From Paraburkholderia sp. BCC1884 (lineage in GTDB: Bacteria > Pseudomonadota > Gammaproteobacteria > Burkholderiales > Burkholderiaceae), in the NCBI RefSeq assembly GCF_900996225.1, contig NZ_CAAJGL010000055.1:1-64000 (forward strand): a stretch of 64,000 nt of DNA, written 5' to 3'. Position numbers and translations under genes: made by a program. Each line of letters begins with the position of its first letter. Positions within the stretch are counted from its first letter, which is position 1. The notes under the pieces were generated by a model. It made no database searches. It was given only the letters and a program-made list of their open reading frames with translations, and was not told the origin of the DNA. Below, one piece after another: positions 39,033-48,962 of the stretch.

Positions 39033-40750
39033 GCCAATCGTCGGAAGAGCAGTTGGCGGTTGTCCATGCACCGCTGACCTCGATATCGGTCATCGCGTGC
39101 GCAGGCAGTGGAAAGACGCGGACCGCCGTGCGCCGATTGGCGGAGATTCGCAAACTGTTGGGCGATCAACGGGGACGGGTAGCGTTGCTGTCCTTCTCCA
39201 ATGTAGCCGTGGACACATTCACCCGGAGCTATCAGACCCTCGCCCGGGAAATGGGCGTCGGCGCCGGCGGCCATCGCGTGGAGATCGACACGCTCGATGG
39301 CTTCATCACCCGTAATGTGCTTCACCCCCATGCGTTCCGAACCATGGGAGCCGGACAGGCGGCGTACCTTGTGACCGGCGAGGAGTCGTTTTTGGGCGGT
39401 TATAACTTCTGGAACGGAACCTATCCGGTCAACATCACCCGGATGCAGGTCGGTACCCGCGGCGCGGATATCTACTTCTACTACGCGAACAACGATCAGA
39501 TCGTCGAACTGGACACCTACTACGCCAGCGAGATCGTTCGACGACTGGGCCGCACCGGTGCCTACACGCATAACCTAGGGCGCTATTGGTGTTATCGGAC
39601 CTTGCAGGACCAGCCTGTAATTTTGCGCGCTCTCGCGCGTCGCTATCCGCACATTCTGATCGATGAGGCACAGGATATCGGCACACTGCATCAGGTCATT
39701 CTTGAGCAGCTCATCGGCGCTGGAGTACGGGTTTCGTTAATAGGTGATCCGAATCAGGGCATTTACGAGTTTGCTGGCGCAAACGGGCGGTTTCTGGCGA
39801 ATTACGGTAAGCGTGCTGGGGTCACGGGCTACGGCTTGACCCGAAATTATCGGTCCGTGCCGTCCATCTTGTCGTTGGCGAACCGGCTGTCCGGTCGAGG
39901 CGATGCTGCGGAACGGACGGCACCCCACACCCGACACGGGGCTTTTTTTATCGCGTACAAAACGGCCGATAGAGAGACGCTGATCACGGGTTTTCAAGCG
40001 GCCGTGCTTGCTGCCGACCTCAAGATCGAGCGCTCGGCGGTGTTGTGCCGCGGTAGGGAGGCGGCAAACAAACTGGCTGGTCGTCAGGCACCGGTAGGCC
40101 AGGGGCTTATTAAAGCCTTCGCCCAAGCGGCGCTTCATCGAGACAAGCGGCAAGACTATCTTAGTGCCTTCAGGCTGGTCGCATCGGCCATCACCGGATT
40201 ACTTGCCGATGCTCCGCACGGTTTGACTGCGACCATCACCCAACCAAACCGCTATCCAGAAGCCAGAGCGCTGCGCCGGCTCATCTGGGGTTTTACGCGC
40301 GACTCCGATACCGGACTGCCGTCCGCCACCTTGCCCGCAGATGGGCAATGGCATACTCAACTGTTATCGCGCGTGAAAAGCCTGCTTGCAGTCCTGGTAC
40401 GAGATCATAGCCTGCAGGCAATCGACAAGTTGGGCAACAAGTTGGCGAAAACGGGATTGACCGCCGAGCCTCTCATGCTGGCAGGCGATCTGGGGGCGGG
40501 CGATGACACGCGCATCCGGATCGACACGGTGCACCAGGTTAAAGGGGAAAGCCTGGATGCTGTGCTTTACCTGGCAACGAAGGAGCATGTAGCTGCACTG
40601 CTCGGCGGAGTGAATACGGAAGTCGGTCGCATCGGCTATGTTGCTGTCACGCGCGCGAGGAATTTGCTCTGGCTTGGCGTTCCCGCGAACGCCCTGAGAG
40701 AATTTCGGCCGGCCTTGTTGGCTCATGGACTCCAAGAGGTAATCCTCTAG
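39029..40750 (+). CDS. gajB: Gabija UvrD-like helicase GajB
   Basis: SF1A (UvrD/Rep-type) helicase of 573 residues. Motifs: Walker A ACAGSGKTRTAVRRL (about 24-38), a motif Ia-like VALLSFSNVAVDTF, Walker B ILIDEAQDIG (about 210), motif III LIGDPNQGIYEFAGANG, motif IV NYRSVPSILSLANRL and, near the end, TVHQVKGESLDAVLY and GYVAVTRARNLLW (motifs V-VI). It overlaps gajA by ATGA, so translation is coupled. GajB activates the nuclease complex on phage DNA ends in studied Gabija systems. It is longer than the 494-residue founding GajB. No sign of damage. Confidence 0.92.
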   Translation: MSQSSEEQLAVVHAPLTSISVIACAGSGKTRTAVRRLAEIRKLLGDQRGRVALLSFSNVAVDTFTRSYQTLAREMGVGAGGHRVEIDTLDGFITRNVLHPHAFRTMGAGQAAYLVTGEESFLGGYNFWNGTYPVNITRMQVGTRGADIYFYYANNDQIVELDTYYASEIVRRLGRTGAYTHNLGRYWCYRTLQDQPVILRALARRYPHILIDEAQDIGTLHQVILEQLIGAGVRVSLIGDPNQGIYEFAGANGRFLANYGKRAGVTGYGLTRNYRSVPSILSLANRLSGRGDAAERTAPHTRHGAFFIAYKTADRETLITGFQAAVLAADLKIERSAVLCRGREAANKLAGRQAPVGQGLIKAFAQAALHRDKRQDYLSAFRLVASAITGLLADAPHGLTATITQPNRYPEARALRRLIWGFTRDSDTGLPSATLPADGQWHTQLLSRVKSLLAVLVRDHSLQAIDKLGNKLAKTGLTAEPLMLAGDLGAGDDTRIRIDTVHQVKGESLDAVLYLATKEHVAALLGGVNTEVGRIGYVAVTRARNLLWLGVPANALREFRPALLAHGLQEVIL

Positions 40751-41494
40751 CTACCGCCGGCGCTGTTGCAGGATGCACTCACGCGACAGGTGCTGTGCGG
40801 TAAGAGGATCGTTCGTACTCAAACTGACGGAAACTCGTCCTCGCGACGGGGCAGTCACCGGATTGACAATCATCGGTTAGATTATTTTCCCCGCCTGCCC
40901 ACGACCGGTCGCGACCAGCAAGCAAGACAGGAAAAAAAACATGCAAGAATCGGGAACCGGTTAATGCAACCCGGCAGTTGAATCGTGACATTTACTTAGT
41001 ATTCCTTATTTATTTTACATAACCTTTATTAATAAAATTTAATAGGTCATGGTCGATACAAAATCCGACTCGTTGCCGTTGTCGCGCGATCTTTAAAGAA
41101 CGCCGCTGAAAACGTCTGTTCGCACCTGTCGCGTCCGAAGAGCACCATGTCGCTCACGGTCCCGTGTTTTCAGATCCAGATTAAACAAGTCCCGCAGACA
41201 GAACCGCCAGTCGGTGAATAGATTAACGCACTGGCATACCTCGAGCACGAAACGATCTTTTCAACTACGAACTTAAATTATGCAGGTCGAGTTGTCGACG
41301 ACACGCGCAGCCTGACTGTGCGATCTCCATTAACGGGCAGGCGATCTGAATCTGAATCAGTTCGCTGCTCAGGTCTGTTCCAGTGTGATTTCAGATCCGA
41401 CTTAGAACGAGTAGGGCGTCGCCGCATAAATAGTCCGCGACTCAATGGGCGGACTGCTTGCGGAATTTGCGGGCGCCGTTCCCCAAAACGGCGC
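40751..41494. other. gap with AT-rich segment
   Basis: About 740 bases after the Gabija operon. 40985-41042 is strikingly AT-rich for this genome (TTTATTTTACATAACC, TTATTAATAAAATTTAATA) and could be a promoter, a replication- or insertion-related site, or an island boundary. No convincing reading frame, terminal repeat or tRNA is apparent. Confidence 0.45.
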
Positions 41495-41953
41495 TCAGCG
41501 CAAAAATTCCTCAATTCGCGAGACTACCCGCAGGTCGTCGAGCCCAAGTGCGGGGTCGCATACAACGAGGCGAGACTGCAGGCTGGGTGTCGACGAGAAT
41601 TCCTTCGGCGCGTCATCAAGAATGAGATAGTCGTTCGGAGAAAGGCGTCTTCGTCGAATGTGATCGAGAATTCGAAGCGCGCGACTCTCAATACGCCGGT
41701 TGGTTAGCGTAATGCGTACCGCCGCGGCCAACTCAGGCAGATACTTCCCGCAAAGGATTTCCGCGTTGAACATGTAAATCCACGTGCTATGTATTGCAAT
41801 CTCAACCGGTTTGTCGGCGACTAGCGCTGCTAGCTTAGCCTCCAACGCGCACACGCCCGGTCCCGTCACCATTGGCCCGTCAGGCCCATATTCTAGTTCG
41901 CCAACGGTCGACGGGTGTAGTACGCCGTCGATGTCCAAAAAGATAGTTTTCAT
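41495..41953 (-). CDS. HAD-domain protein
   Basis: A 152-residue protein of the HAD superfamily, of the small type found in Swiss-Army-knife RNA repair neighbourhoods (PF18143 type). Motif I is FLDIDGVLHPSTV with both Asp, motif II is IAIHSTWIY (Ser-Thr), a Lys in the DAPKEF segment follows, and the motif-IV-like YLILDDAPKEF has two acids. It likely hydrolyses phosphate from a nucleotide or RNA end. It stands alone, minus strand, at the right flank of the defence region. Confidence 0.82.
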   Translation of the reverse strand: MKTIFLDIDGVLHPSTVGELEYGPDGPMVTGPGVCALEAKLAALVADKPVEIAIHSTWIYMFNAEILCGKYLPELAAAVRITLTNRRIESRALRILDHIRRRRLSPNDYLILDDAPKEFSSTPSLQSRLVVCDPALGLDDLRVVSRIEEFLR

Positions 41954-42593
41954 GTCGCCAATATGCCGTCGCGCCCTTTGATACGAGAGCGGCTACAAGT
42001 CCAATGAAGGTTTCAATTTTTCAGATGCCAAACCTGAGCGTTGCCCCAACCGTAGTCGTACAAACAGGCATCTTCGTTTTTCCGAGTTCGGCACTTAACC
42101 AACGCCGTTCATCCACTCGCGCTTCGGAGGCTGAAGCCTCTCTAGATGAAAGCGACCAAGCACATAGACCACTGAGACGGACACATACGTGGACACCGGA
42201 CACCTGCATGCTCATCAACAGCATCCCACGAGGCCAATTGATATGCCTCAGATAAATTTGCACCGCAGCCAGGAAGTACAGGTCGTCTGCGAGGAAATGC
42301 TTAGAAGTTTTGACCATTGCGGTCCACATCAGCGATGCTTGGGAAGTAAATTTTGGAAACGGACGCGTCACAGGGATTGCCCGGCTTTAGTTCCCGAAAT
42401 ATCTCAAATTTAGTTCCTCGCGCTTCATGCGAGCCTCCCTTCAAAGGTCAGCCAGCATGACACGCGACGTTTCAGCTTTGCCTAGGTACGACACTACAGC
42501 TTTGCCGTAACACAGATAATGTTGATAATTTATCTTATGTCAAATTATAGAATCCGAACCCGACGGTCTTCAACCTTCGAACGGAATTGCTCG
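41954..42593. other. gap without a recognised gene
   Basis: About 640 bases. A minus-strand frame 42021-42371 (116 codons) contains KHFLADDLYFLAAVQIYLRH, which looks coding, but its second half is Ser/Arg-rich and no family is recognised; it may be the remains of a gene. 42510-42550 is AT-rich (GATAATTTATCTTATG). Confidence 0.35.
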
Positions 42594-42956
42594 TCAAAGA
42601 AAGAGCCATGACATTACCGCGAACACCTTTTCCAGCGGTGGCGGAAAAATGAAAAGGTTGCTTGTGTTCTTTCGAACGGTTTTCGTCTTTCCTCGGTATT
42701 TGCCATCCCACCGACTTTGGTCGACATCGCCGCAGACAAGTACTGAGAACTGGTCGGTCGAGCGACCAGCATCGCGGCTAACCGCCATGCACCGGGCAGT
42801 AGCCGCCAGCCCATTGATTTTTCGCCACGTTTGCGGCTCAAGCTTGCTACCGACAATCTGATTCTTGCAGGGCTTTCCCGCATTAGTTCGGCCTGAACAA
42901 CGCACGCTGCCGCCCTGCTCTATCCACGTCGAGTATTCCTCGCGCGACAACCCCAC
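42594..42956 (-). CDS. small hypothetical protein, possibly truncated
   Basis: A 120-residue frame beginning MGLSREEYSTWIEQGGSVRC followed by SGRTNAGKPCKNQIVG, a Cys/Lys-rich segment that looks like a small zinc-binding unit (Cys-SGRT-x-x-GKPC). The later part (KTKTVRKNTSNLFIF) does not look conserved, so the original C-terminus may be lost. It is in the decayed right edge of the island. Confidence 0.4.
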   Translation of the reverse strand: MGLSREEYSTWIEQGGSVRCSGRTNAGKPCKNQIVGSKLEPQTWRKINGLAATARCMAVSRDAGRSTDQFSVLVCGDVDQSRWDGKYRGKTKTVRKNTSNLFIFPPPLEKVFAVMSWLFL

Positions 42957-43230
42957 CAGTTATCCATGCGCGCCATTGCTGCCGAGCCGCGTGCACGCCT
43001 GAAACCGGTGATCCGGATGAAAGTCAATCGAGTTCATCTGCGCTAACAAAACCGACTGGACAAATTTTCCCTCTATCAGCGCCCCTGACTTGCCGTTCGG
43101 CGGGATCAAGCGATCGGCTTATTCGCCGCACACGCACCCATTCGGGTGATTGTAAGTAGGGGGTGCAGCCTCTAGCCTAGTTACACGTCAGCCACCCGAG
43201 ACCTTGCGCTTCCGGCAATGCTGACTGGAC
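42957..43230. other. short gap, nothing recognised
   Basis: About 275 bases between the end of the defence region and the small genes before the ThDP enzyme. No frame, repeat or RNA gene is supported. Confidence 0.35.
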
Positions 43231-43353
43231 ATGCGCATGCCTGACATGAGTGAACTGGAGGTCTGGAACCGCGTGTATCGCGAGGCACACATCTCTGGCT
43301 TCCTGTTATCGAAATCAGCGTCGATCCAACTCGACATTACGGCTATGAAGTGA
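43231..43353 (+). CDS. very small ORF before DUF3331 gene
   Basis: A 40-codon frame starting ATG at 43231, MRMPDMSELEVWNRVYREAH, and ending with TGA inside the GAGGAG ribosome-binding site of the next gene. The composition is coding-like. It may be a true micropeptide translated upstream of the DUF3331 gene or the tail of a lost gene. Confidence 0.35.
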   Translation: MRMPDMSELEVWNRVYREAHISGFLLSKSASIQLDITAMK

Positions 43354-43364
43354 GGAGCGACGCA

Positions 43365-43751
43365 ATGTCAGAAGCCATGCACGTCGACCGCCCTTGGGCC
43401 TACGTTACGTCTCTCCTGTCAGGGAACGCTCAACCTTTGCCCGTGGCCAGCCAGTCACGCACGAAGCTCACCGCGGCATCCCGCCTGCGCATCAAAATTA
43501 CCGTGCTCGAACGTCATGGTCCGTTGAGCGCCGTCGTCTCGTGGTCCGATTCGACTGCGTGCTGTTACTGGGAGCAGTTGTGGCGCCGCGGCCGCGCGCG
43601 CAAACGCGGCTTTTGCGCACTCACCGGCACCCCGATCGTTGCGGGCGACGAGGTTTTTCGCCCCAGGCTCATCGCGCCGACTCCCGCCAACATCGACGCC
43701 ATGATTCTCGCGTCGGTGATGGAAGCCATGCCTCTCGGCGAATTGGCCTGA
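43365..43751 (+). CDS. DUF3331 domain protein
   Basis: A 128-residue protein of the Burkholderia-specific DUF3331 family. The diagnostic C-terminal part is ARKRGFCALTGTPIVAGDEV, FRPR and ANIDAMILASVMEA, with a W-rich middle (VVSWSDSTACCYWEQLWRRG). Function is unknown; the Cys in GFCALTG is conserved in relatives I remember. Start at 43365 (MSEAMHVD) follows GAGGAGCGACGCA. Not obviously linked with its neighbours. Confidence 0.82.
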   Translation: MSEAMHVDRPWAYVTSLLSGNAQPLPVASQSRTKLTAASRLRIKITVLERHGPLSAVVSWSDSTACCYWEQLWRRGRARKRGFCALTGTPIVAGDEVFRPRLIAPTPANIDAMILASVMEAMPLGELA

Positions 43752-44001
43752 GGCTTATCCGGGCTTGCCATGAGATCTACTCTCGACAGCGAAATCCCCG
43801 CAGCTGATGACTCCGTCGGTTTCAGCATGTACGTCGTCGATTGCTCGACGAAATGTGCGCTGGTGATGCTCATCATGCATACCAGCGGCGAGTCGGGAAA
43901 GCCGCGCCCAGGTCCGACCTGCCGCGCGCACGAATGATGATGTACCAGAAGTCCGCGTGCAAACTGCTGGCTGCGGCCGGCCCTCAATCAAAGGAACTAC
44001 C

Positions 44002-45552
44002 ATGAATGGAGCAGAAAGCCTTCTTCGGTCACTGGTCGCCAGCGACGTCACGGTCTGCTTCGGCAACCCTGGCACCTCGGAAATGCATTTTGTCGCGGCG
44101 CTCGACGCGGTACCCGACATGCGGCCGGTTCTGGGCTTGCAGGAGAACGTCGTCACGGGCTCGGCCGACGGCTACGCGCGGATGGCGGAAAAGCCGGCTG
44201 CCACCCTGCTTCACCTGGGCCCGGGACTCGCCAATGGTCTATGCAATCTTCACAACGCACGCCGGGCCTCCAGTCCGGTGGTCAACATCGTGGGCGATCA
44301 CGCGTCGTCGCATTCGCTTTACGATGCGCCGCTTGCCTCTGATATTCAGGGCTTTGCACGACCCGTTTCGAACTGGGTCTATGCGTCGAAAAGCGCCCGG
44401 ACAGTCGGCGCGGACGCCGCGCGCGCCGTCCACGCGGCGAAACAGAAACCCGGCTATGTCGCTACCCTCATCCTGCCCGCCGACGCAGCCTGGGACAGCG
44501 CCGACGAGGTTGCGCCGCCGCTGCCCGACACGCCGTGCGCCCACGCCGGCGAGGCAACCATCGAGCGGATCGCCGACCTGATCCGCGCGGGCGCAAAGAC
44601 CACGTTTCTCTTGCGCGGCGATGTGCTGCGAGGCCGCGGCTTGAAGGTGGCAGGAAAAATCGCGGCGAAGACCGGAGCACGCCTTGTCTGCGATACCTTC
44701 GCGCCGCGAGTCGAACGCGGCGTGGGACGTGTCAGCATCGAACGCTTGCCGTACTTTGGCGAGATGGCCGTCGCTTTTCTGGAAGGCACGGAATTGCTCG
44801 TTCTGGTCGGCGCACAACCGCCCGTCAGCTTCTTTGCGTATCCCGACAAGCCGAGTTGGCTGACGCCTGCCGGATGCCGGGTCGCGACGCTGGCTCATCC
44901 GCACGAGGACGGCATCGCGGCGCTCGACACGCTCGCGTCGGCGTTGAACGCGCAAGGCAGCGAGGAGCGTCTGTACGAACGCAAAGAATCGACACTCTCG
45001 CTAGATAGCGATCTGGACGGGCGAAGCATCGTGCAGATGGTTGCCCGCCATCTGCCGGAGAACGCCATTCTGGCCGACGAAGGCGTGTCCGGAACACTAC
45101 TGTTCTACGACCTGCTCGAAGACGCAGCTCAGCACGATCACCTGAATCTCACGGGCGGCGCCATCGGCAGCATGATGGCGGTCTCGACCGGCGCCGCAGT
45201 GGCGTGCCCGAACCGGAAGGTGGTGACGCTGGTCGGTGACGGCAGCGCCATGTACACGGTCCAGTCGCTGTGGACCCAGGCCCATGAGCACCTCGATGTC
45301 GTTACTGTCGTGTTTGCCAACCGGGGCTACAAGGTCCTGAACAACGAACTAAAACGCGTGGGCGCCACGACGGACGGCCCGCGCGCATCGCGCATGCTCG
45401 ACATTGCCGCCCCCGCGCTGAGCTGGACAGATCTTGCGCGCGGCATGGGCGTGAGCGCCACGCGGGTCGAGACGCGCCGGGCTTTCGATCAGGCGTTCGC
45501 GGCTGCGATGAGCGTGCCGGGCCCGCATGTGATCGAAGCCATCGTGAACTAA
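44002..45552 (+). CDS. ThDP-dependent enzyme, acetolactate-synthase-like large subunit
   Basis: A 516-residue ThDP enzyme. The catalytic Glu is in GLQENVVTGSADGYARM; the ThDP/Mg motif is VTLVGDGSAMYTVQSLW with Asn-Arg about 28 residues later (VVFANRGYKVL). Domains in order: Pyr (1-165), a central domain (about 180-320) and PP (about 340-516). It belongs to the short acetolactate-synthase-like branch, close in shape to benzoylformate decarboxylase, and lacks the FAD-related elements of true AHAS; the substrate (2-oxo acid) is open. Start at 44002 after AAAGGAACTACC. It is followed by a remnant of an SDR gene that often accompanies this enzyme. Confidence 0.85.
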   Translation: MNGAESLLRSLVASDVTVCFGNPGTSEMHFVAALDAVPDMRPVLGLQENVVTGSADGYARMAEKPAATLLHLGPGLANGLCNLHNARRASSPVVNIVGDHASSHSLYDAPLASDIQGFARPVSNWVYASKSARTVGADAARAVHAAKQKPGYVATLILPADAAWDSADEVAPPLPDTPCAHAGEATIERIADLIRAGAKTTFLLRGDVLRGRGLKVAGKIAAKTGARLVCDTFAPRVERGVGRVSIERLPYFGEMAVAFLEGTELLVLVGAQPPVSFFAYPDKPSWLTPAGCRVATLAHPHEDGIAALDTLASALNAQGSEERLYERKESTLSLDSDLDGRSIVQMVARHLPENAILADEGVSGTLLFYDLLEDAAQHDHLNLTGGAIGSMMAVSTGAAVACPNRKVVTLVGDGSAMYTVQSLWTQAHEHLDVVTVVFANRGYKVLNNELKRVGATTDGPRASRMLDIAAPALSWTDLARGMGVSATRVETRRAFDQAFAAAMSVPGPHVIEAIVN

Positions 45553-45588
45553 CGTCAATCCGCCACCAGCCCATCCTCGACACGTGAC

Positions 45589-45640
45589 ATGAACCTTGGC
45601 ATCGAAGGTAGAACGGCACTCGTGAGCGGCGCAAGTCCAA
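45589..45640 (+). pseudogene. truncated SDR gene remnant
   Basis: ATG at 45589 opens MNLGIEGRTALVSGAS, the start of a typical SDR nucleotide-binding fold (GAS-x-x-GLG expected next), then the similarity stops abruptly: the next codons read PTGLVSTRLL and run antisense to the regulator gene. Only about 17 codons remain. The breakpoint lies near 45640, consistent with a deletion that fused the regulator's 3' side to the ThDP operon. Confidence 0.55.
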
Positions 45641-45709
45641 CTGGCCTCGTATCGACCCGTCTCCTCGACGGGTTAGCTCGCAGACGACAGCGTGGCCTTT
45701 CGACGCTCG

Positions 45710-48700
45710 CTAGCGTTCGCGCAGACGCAGACCGGCGCCCGGATCCGCGGCAAGCGAGCCATACAGGCGCAGCCGACAGTCGCTGGACAGCCGCGCTTCG
45801 CGTGCACTTGCCGCTTCGTCGCCACACGCCCGATGAACGGCCGCCGCTGTGCGATGCAGTCGCCAGTCCACCAGTGGCGTGTCGAATCCGTCGGTTGCCG
45901 CAAACGCCGCCCTTGAATGCGTCATGGCAGCACCCAGGCGGCCGGCTTCGAGCGCGGCCTGAGCCATGCGCTCCCAGGCCAGCCCATGCCAGACCCGCTC
46001 GTCGGTCGCCAGCGCCAGATCGAGAAACTGTCGAGCATGCCGCGCGCTGTCGTCATGCGCGTCTTTGCCGAGCGCTTCGCCCGAGACTCCCCATGCGAGC
46101 GCCAGGCGCCAGTGCCAGTCGAACATCGCCGGCTCACGCTCCATGTCGCGCTCGACTTCGGCAAAGCGCGTCGCGGCGGCGGCGGCGTTGCCGATCCCTG
46201 CCTGCGCAAGCCCGGTGACCACGTTCCAGGCCCGCCGTTGCGGCGCAAGCAACGCATCGCGATTGCCGAGGTGCCGGCACTCATCCGCGAGGATCGCTTC
46301 TGTCGAGCTGCGGAACTGCTTATCGGAGGCCAGGATGGTTTCGTAGTCCATCGTGTGGACGAGCAACCAGCCCCGATACACCTCGAGCGTGCGAGCGGCC
46401 AGATAGTTGCCGTTGTTCTGATAGAAACGGATGCCCGCTTCGAACTGACGAAATGAGCGGCTGAATTCGCCGAGCATCAGAGACGCCCACGCCGAGCCAA
46501 GCTGCATCATCCACATACCGCGCGCAAGGTCGACCTGCGGATACTCACGAGCATGCGCGAGCAGCATGCCAAAACCAGCCTCTACGTGCGCAAGCGCGGC
46601 AGCATAGCGCGTCGACACGATCTCGGGCATCGCATACTCGAGTTCTCCCCGCGCGAGCGCCAGCGTGTCGCCGCTTTCGCGCAACGTCTCGAGCGCCACA
46701 TGGCAGGCTTCGTCGTCCTCCTTACTCCAGCCGAGTATCCAGATACGCCTGACGTGGCAATTGATCCGAGTCAAGGCCCTCACCTTGGGGTTCGGATGCG
46801 ATGCGCTCAGGCGCAGGGCATCGTCGAGGCTCGCCACGGCCTGGCTCTGGCTGGTCCAACTGAGTACATGTGAGAGCCCGAGGAGGGCCCGCAACTGCAC
46901 GTCGAGATCGCCATGGCAGCTTGCATCGTCGAACAGGCGCAGGTATGCGTGAACGGCCAACGGATCGTGCGCAACGGTGAGCAGCGCGGCGCGCACTTCT
47001 CCGAACTCGATGCGCCAGGGTCGTTGTGCATCGGGATCGAGTTGGCCAACGAGTTTGTCGCTCTGATCGAGCAACGCCAACGCGTCGCGGTGCGAATAGC
47101 GTGCTCTCGCGAGTTCCAGCGCAATACGCAGGTAGTCGAGCGCTTTTTCCCAGAGCCTTGCGTCGCTGAAATGAAGACATAGCTCCGCGGCAATTTCGCT
47201 GCGTTGATCCGGCGGAAATCGCTGTTCCAGTTGCGCTGCAATGCTGCGATGAGAGGCCGAGCGACGTCCGATACCTTGACGCACGTAGAACGCCTGCCTG
47301 ATCAATGCATGCTGAAAAGCAAACCGCCGCGCGGTTGAACCGTCCGGAAACTGTTCGACGTCGAGATCGCGGATGAACTGCCCGGTGCGCAGCAGCACGT
47401 CACACGCATCGTCGAACGCCGATGGCGACATGGAGACCACGCTTGCCACCGTGGCCGAGGAAAACACCTGCCCCGCAACGCTCGCCGCTTCGAGCAGACG
47501 CCGCATGTCTGCGTCCAGCCGCTGGATCCGTGCTTCCAATGCCCGCATGACGGTCGGCGGCAGCGCCGAGCGAATCGTCGCGGCGCTCGCAAGCGGGCGC
47601 CAGCCGTCGCCATGCCGGCATACGAGCGAAAGTTCGAGCAGATGATCGAGCAGCGCGCGCACGAACAAAGGATTGCCATCAGTGCACTCGGCCAGCAGAT
47701 GCGCGAACTCCTGATCGACGGGCGACGCCGAAGCGCCTGCCGTCAGCCATCGACCGATCGCTTCATGTGAAAGCGATTGGAGACGCAGTACGGTGCAGCC
47801 CCGATGTGTTGCAAGCGCGGACACCAGTTGCTGGATTTTGAACGGTGCGGCTTCCACCTCTTCGACGCGGAAACTGCAAATGACCATCAGGCGTGCTCTC
47901 GCGTGGCGTTGCGCCAGCATCGAGAGTAGATCGATGCTGGCGAAATCGGACCATTGCAGATCGTCGAAAGTGAGCAGGAGCGTTCGTTCGGCCGCCAGCG
48001 TTTCGAACAGCATGCAGCCCTCGCGCATCATGCGTTCGGGACCGGCGCCGATCAGATCGGCCTGCAGGGCACGGCGCCGTTGCGCGGGAACATGAGCCGG
48101 CATCACCACGGCCCAGGTCGGCGCGATCGTGATGATCGCTTCCAGCACGTCATCGCCTCCGGCGAGGCGGCAAAGTCGGCCCAGCGCCTCGAAAAACGGA
48201 TAGAACGGTTCCGCGCCGCCATAGCCTTCGACGCAACCGCCTCCTGCGCTGCGCAGGCCCTCCCGCGCAGAGGAATCGCGCCAACGCCCTATGAGCGCCG
48301 TCTTGCCAATGCCTGCCTCGCCCGCCACGAACACGATCTGACGCTCGCCCGTATGCGCGCGGCGCAGCGCTTCAAGCAGCAGATCCTGCTCCTGCGTGCG
48401 GCCGACGAAAGGGTCCGTCTTGTCTTCGGAGGCGCGTGAACCCCCCACTGCCTGCGTCGCGTGGTCGTCGAGGATGAGACGATAGCCGCGTCCGCGAACG
48501 GTCTCGACGATACGCGGATGCGCCGCGCTATCGCCCAACGCTCGACGGATCGCCGCGATATGCGATTTGATGATTTCGGGTTGCACATAGACGTCGGGCC
48601 AGACGGCGTCGAGCACTTGAGCAGGACGAACCAGTTCGTTGGCGTGTTCCGCGAGATAGCGCAGCACGTCGAAGGTTTTCGGCGGCAAGTCGACGCGCGA

Positions 48701-48814
48701 ACGCGCACCCGCCGTGGCGGGCGCGCCGTCCAGAGACCAAAGGCACTGGTTGACGGCATCGAGCAGGAAGCCTGAGAAGCGGATGCCCGCCCGGGCCTGG
48801 AATGCGTGACTCAA
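45710..48814 (-). CDS. winged-helix/AAA ATPase transcriptional regulator
   Basis: A 1034-residue regulator. The N-terminus is an OmpR/CadC-type winged helix (DLPPKTFDVLRYLAEHANEL, EIIKSHIAAIRRALGD, RIVETVRGRGYRLI), then an AAA_16-type STAND ATPase (FVGRTQEQDLLLEALRRA, Walker A VAGEAGIGKTALIGRW, Walker B TLLLTFDDLQWSDFASIDLL) and a C-terminal part of about 480 residues of TPR-like helical repeats. Such proteins link a signal bound by the TPR part to ATP-driven promoter activation. It is convergent with the ThDP gene and encodes a paralogue of the regulator at 53264. Confidence 0.88.
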   Translation of the reverse strand: MSHAFQARAGIRFSGFLLDAVNQCLWSLDGAPATAGARSRVDLPPKTFDVLRYLAEHANELVRPAQVLDAVWPDVYVQPEIIKSHIAAIRRALGDSAAHPRIVETVRGRGYRLILDDHATQAVGGSRASEDKTDPFVGRTQEQDLLLEALRRAHTGERQIVFVAGEAGIGKTALIGRWRDSSAREGLRSAGGGCVEGYGGAEPFYPFFEALGRLCRLAGGDDVLEAIITIAPTWAVVMPAHVPAQRRRALQADLIGAGPERMMREGCMLFETLAAERTLLLTFDDLQWSDFASIDLLSMLAQRHARARLMVICSFRVEEVEAAPFKIQQLVSALATHRGCTVLRLQSLSHEAIGRWLTAGASASPVDQEFAHLLAECTDGNPLFVRALLDHLLELSLVCRHGDGWRPLASAATIRSALPPTVMRALEARIQRLDADMRRLLEAASVAGQVFSSATVASVVSMSPSAFDDACDVLLRTGQFIRDLDVEQFPDGSTARRFAFQHALIRQAFYVRQGIGRRSASHRSIAAQLEQRFPPDQRSEIAAELCLHFSDARLWEKALDYLRIALELARARYSHRDALALLDQSDKLVGQLDPDAQRPWRIEFGEVRAALLTVAHDPLAVHAYLRLFDDASCHGDLDVQLRALLGLSHVLSWTSQSQAVASLDDALRLSASHPNPKVRALTRINCHVRRIWILGWSKEDDEACHVALETLRESGDTLALARGELEYAMPEIVSTRYAAALAHVEAGFGMLLAHAREYPQVDLARGMWMMQLGSAWASLMLGEFSRSFRQFEAGIRFYQNNGNYLAARTLEVYRGWLLVHTMDYETILASDKQFRSSTEAILADECRHLGNRDALLAPQRRAWNVVTGLAQAGIGNAAAAATRFAEVERDMEREPAMFDWHWRLALAWGVSGEALGKDAHDDSARHARQFLDLALATDERVWHGLAWERMAQAALEAGRLGAAMTHSRAAFAATDGFDTPLVDWRLHRTAAAVHRACGDEAASAREARLSSDCRLRLYGSLAADPGAGLRLRER

Positions 48815-48962
48815 TCGAGATACTCCAGGGTGGCCGGCCGGGTTTCCGGCAGGCCGCGATGATCAGCGCCCCGGTTCCGCGCCGAAGGTTCCGCTCATTC
48901 GAATTAGCGTAGTCCGGATGATGACCCGGCTACGCCAATTCGTCAAAAGACCGCGACGGCGA

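Noticed and set aside
45589..46218. 209-codon frame continuing the SDR start
   Set aside because: Only its first 16 codons are SDR-like; the rest is antisense to the regulator.
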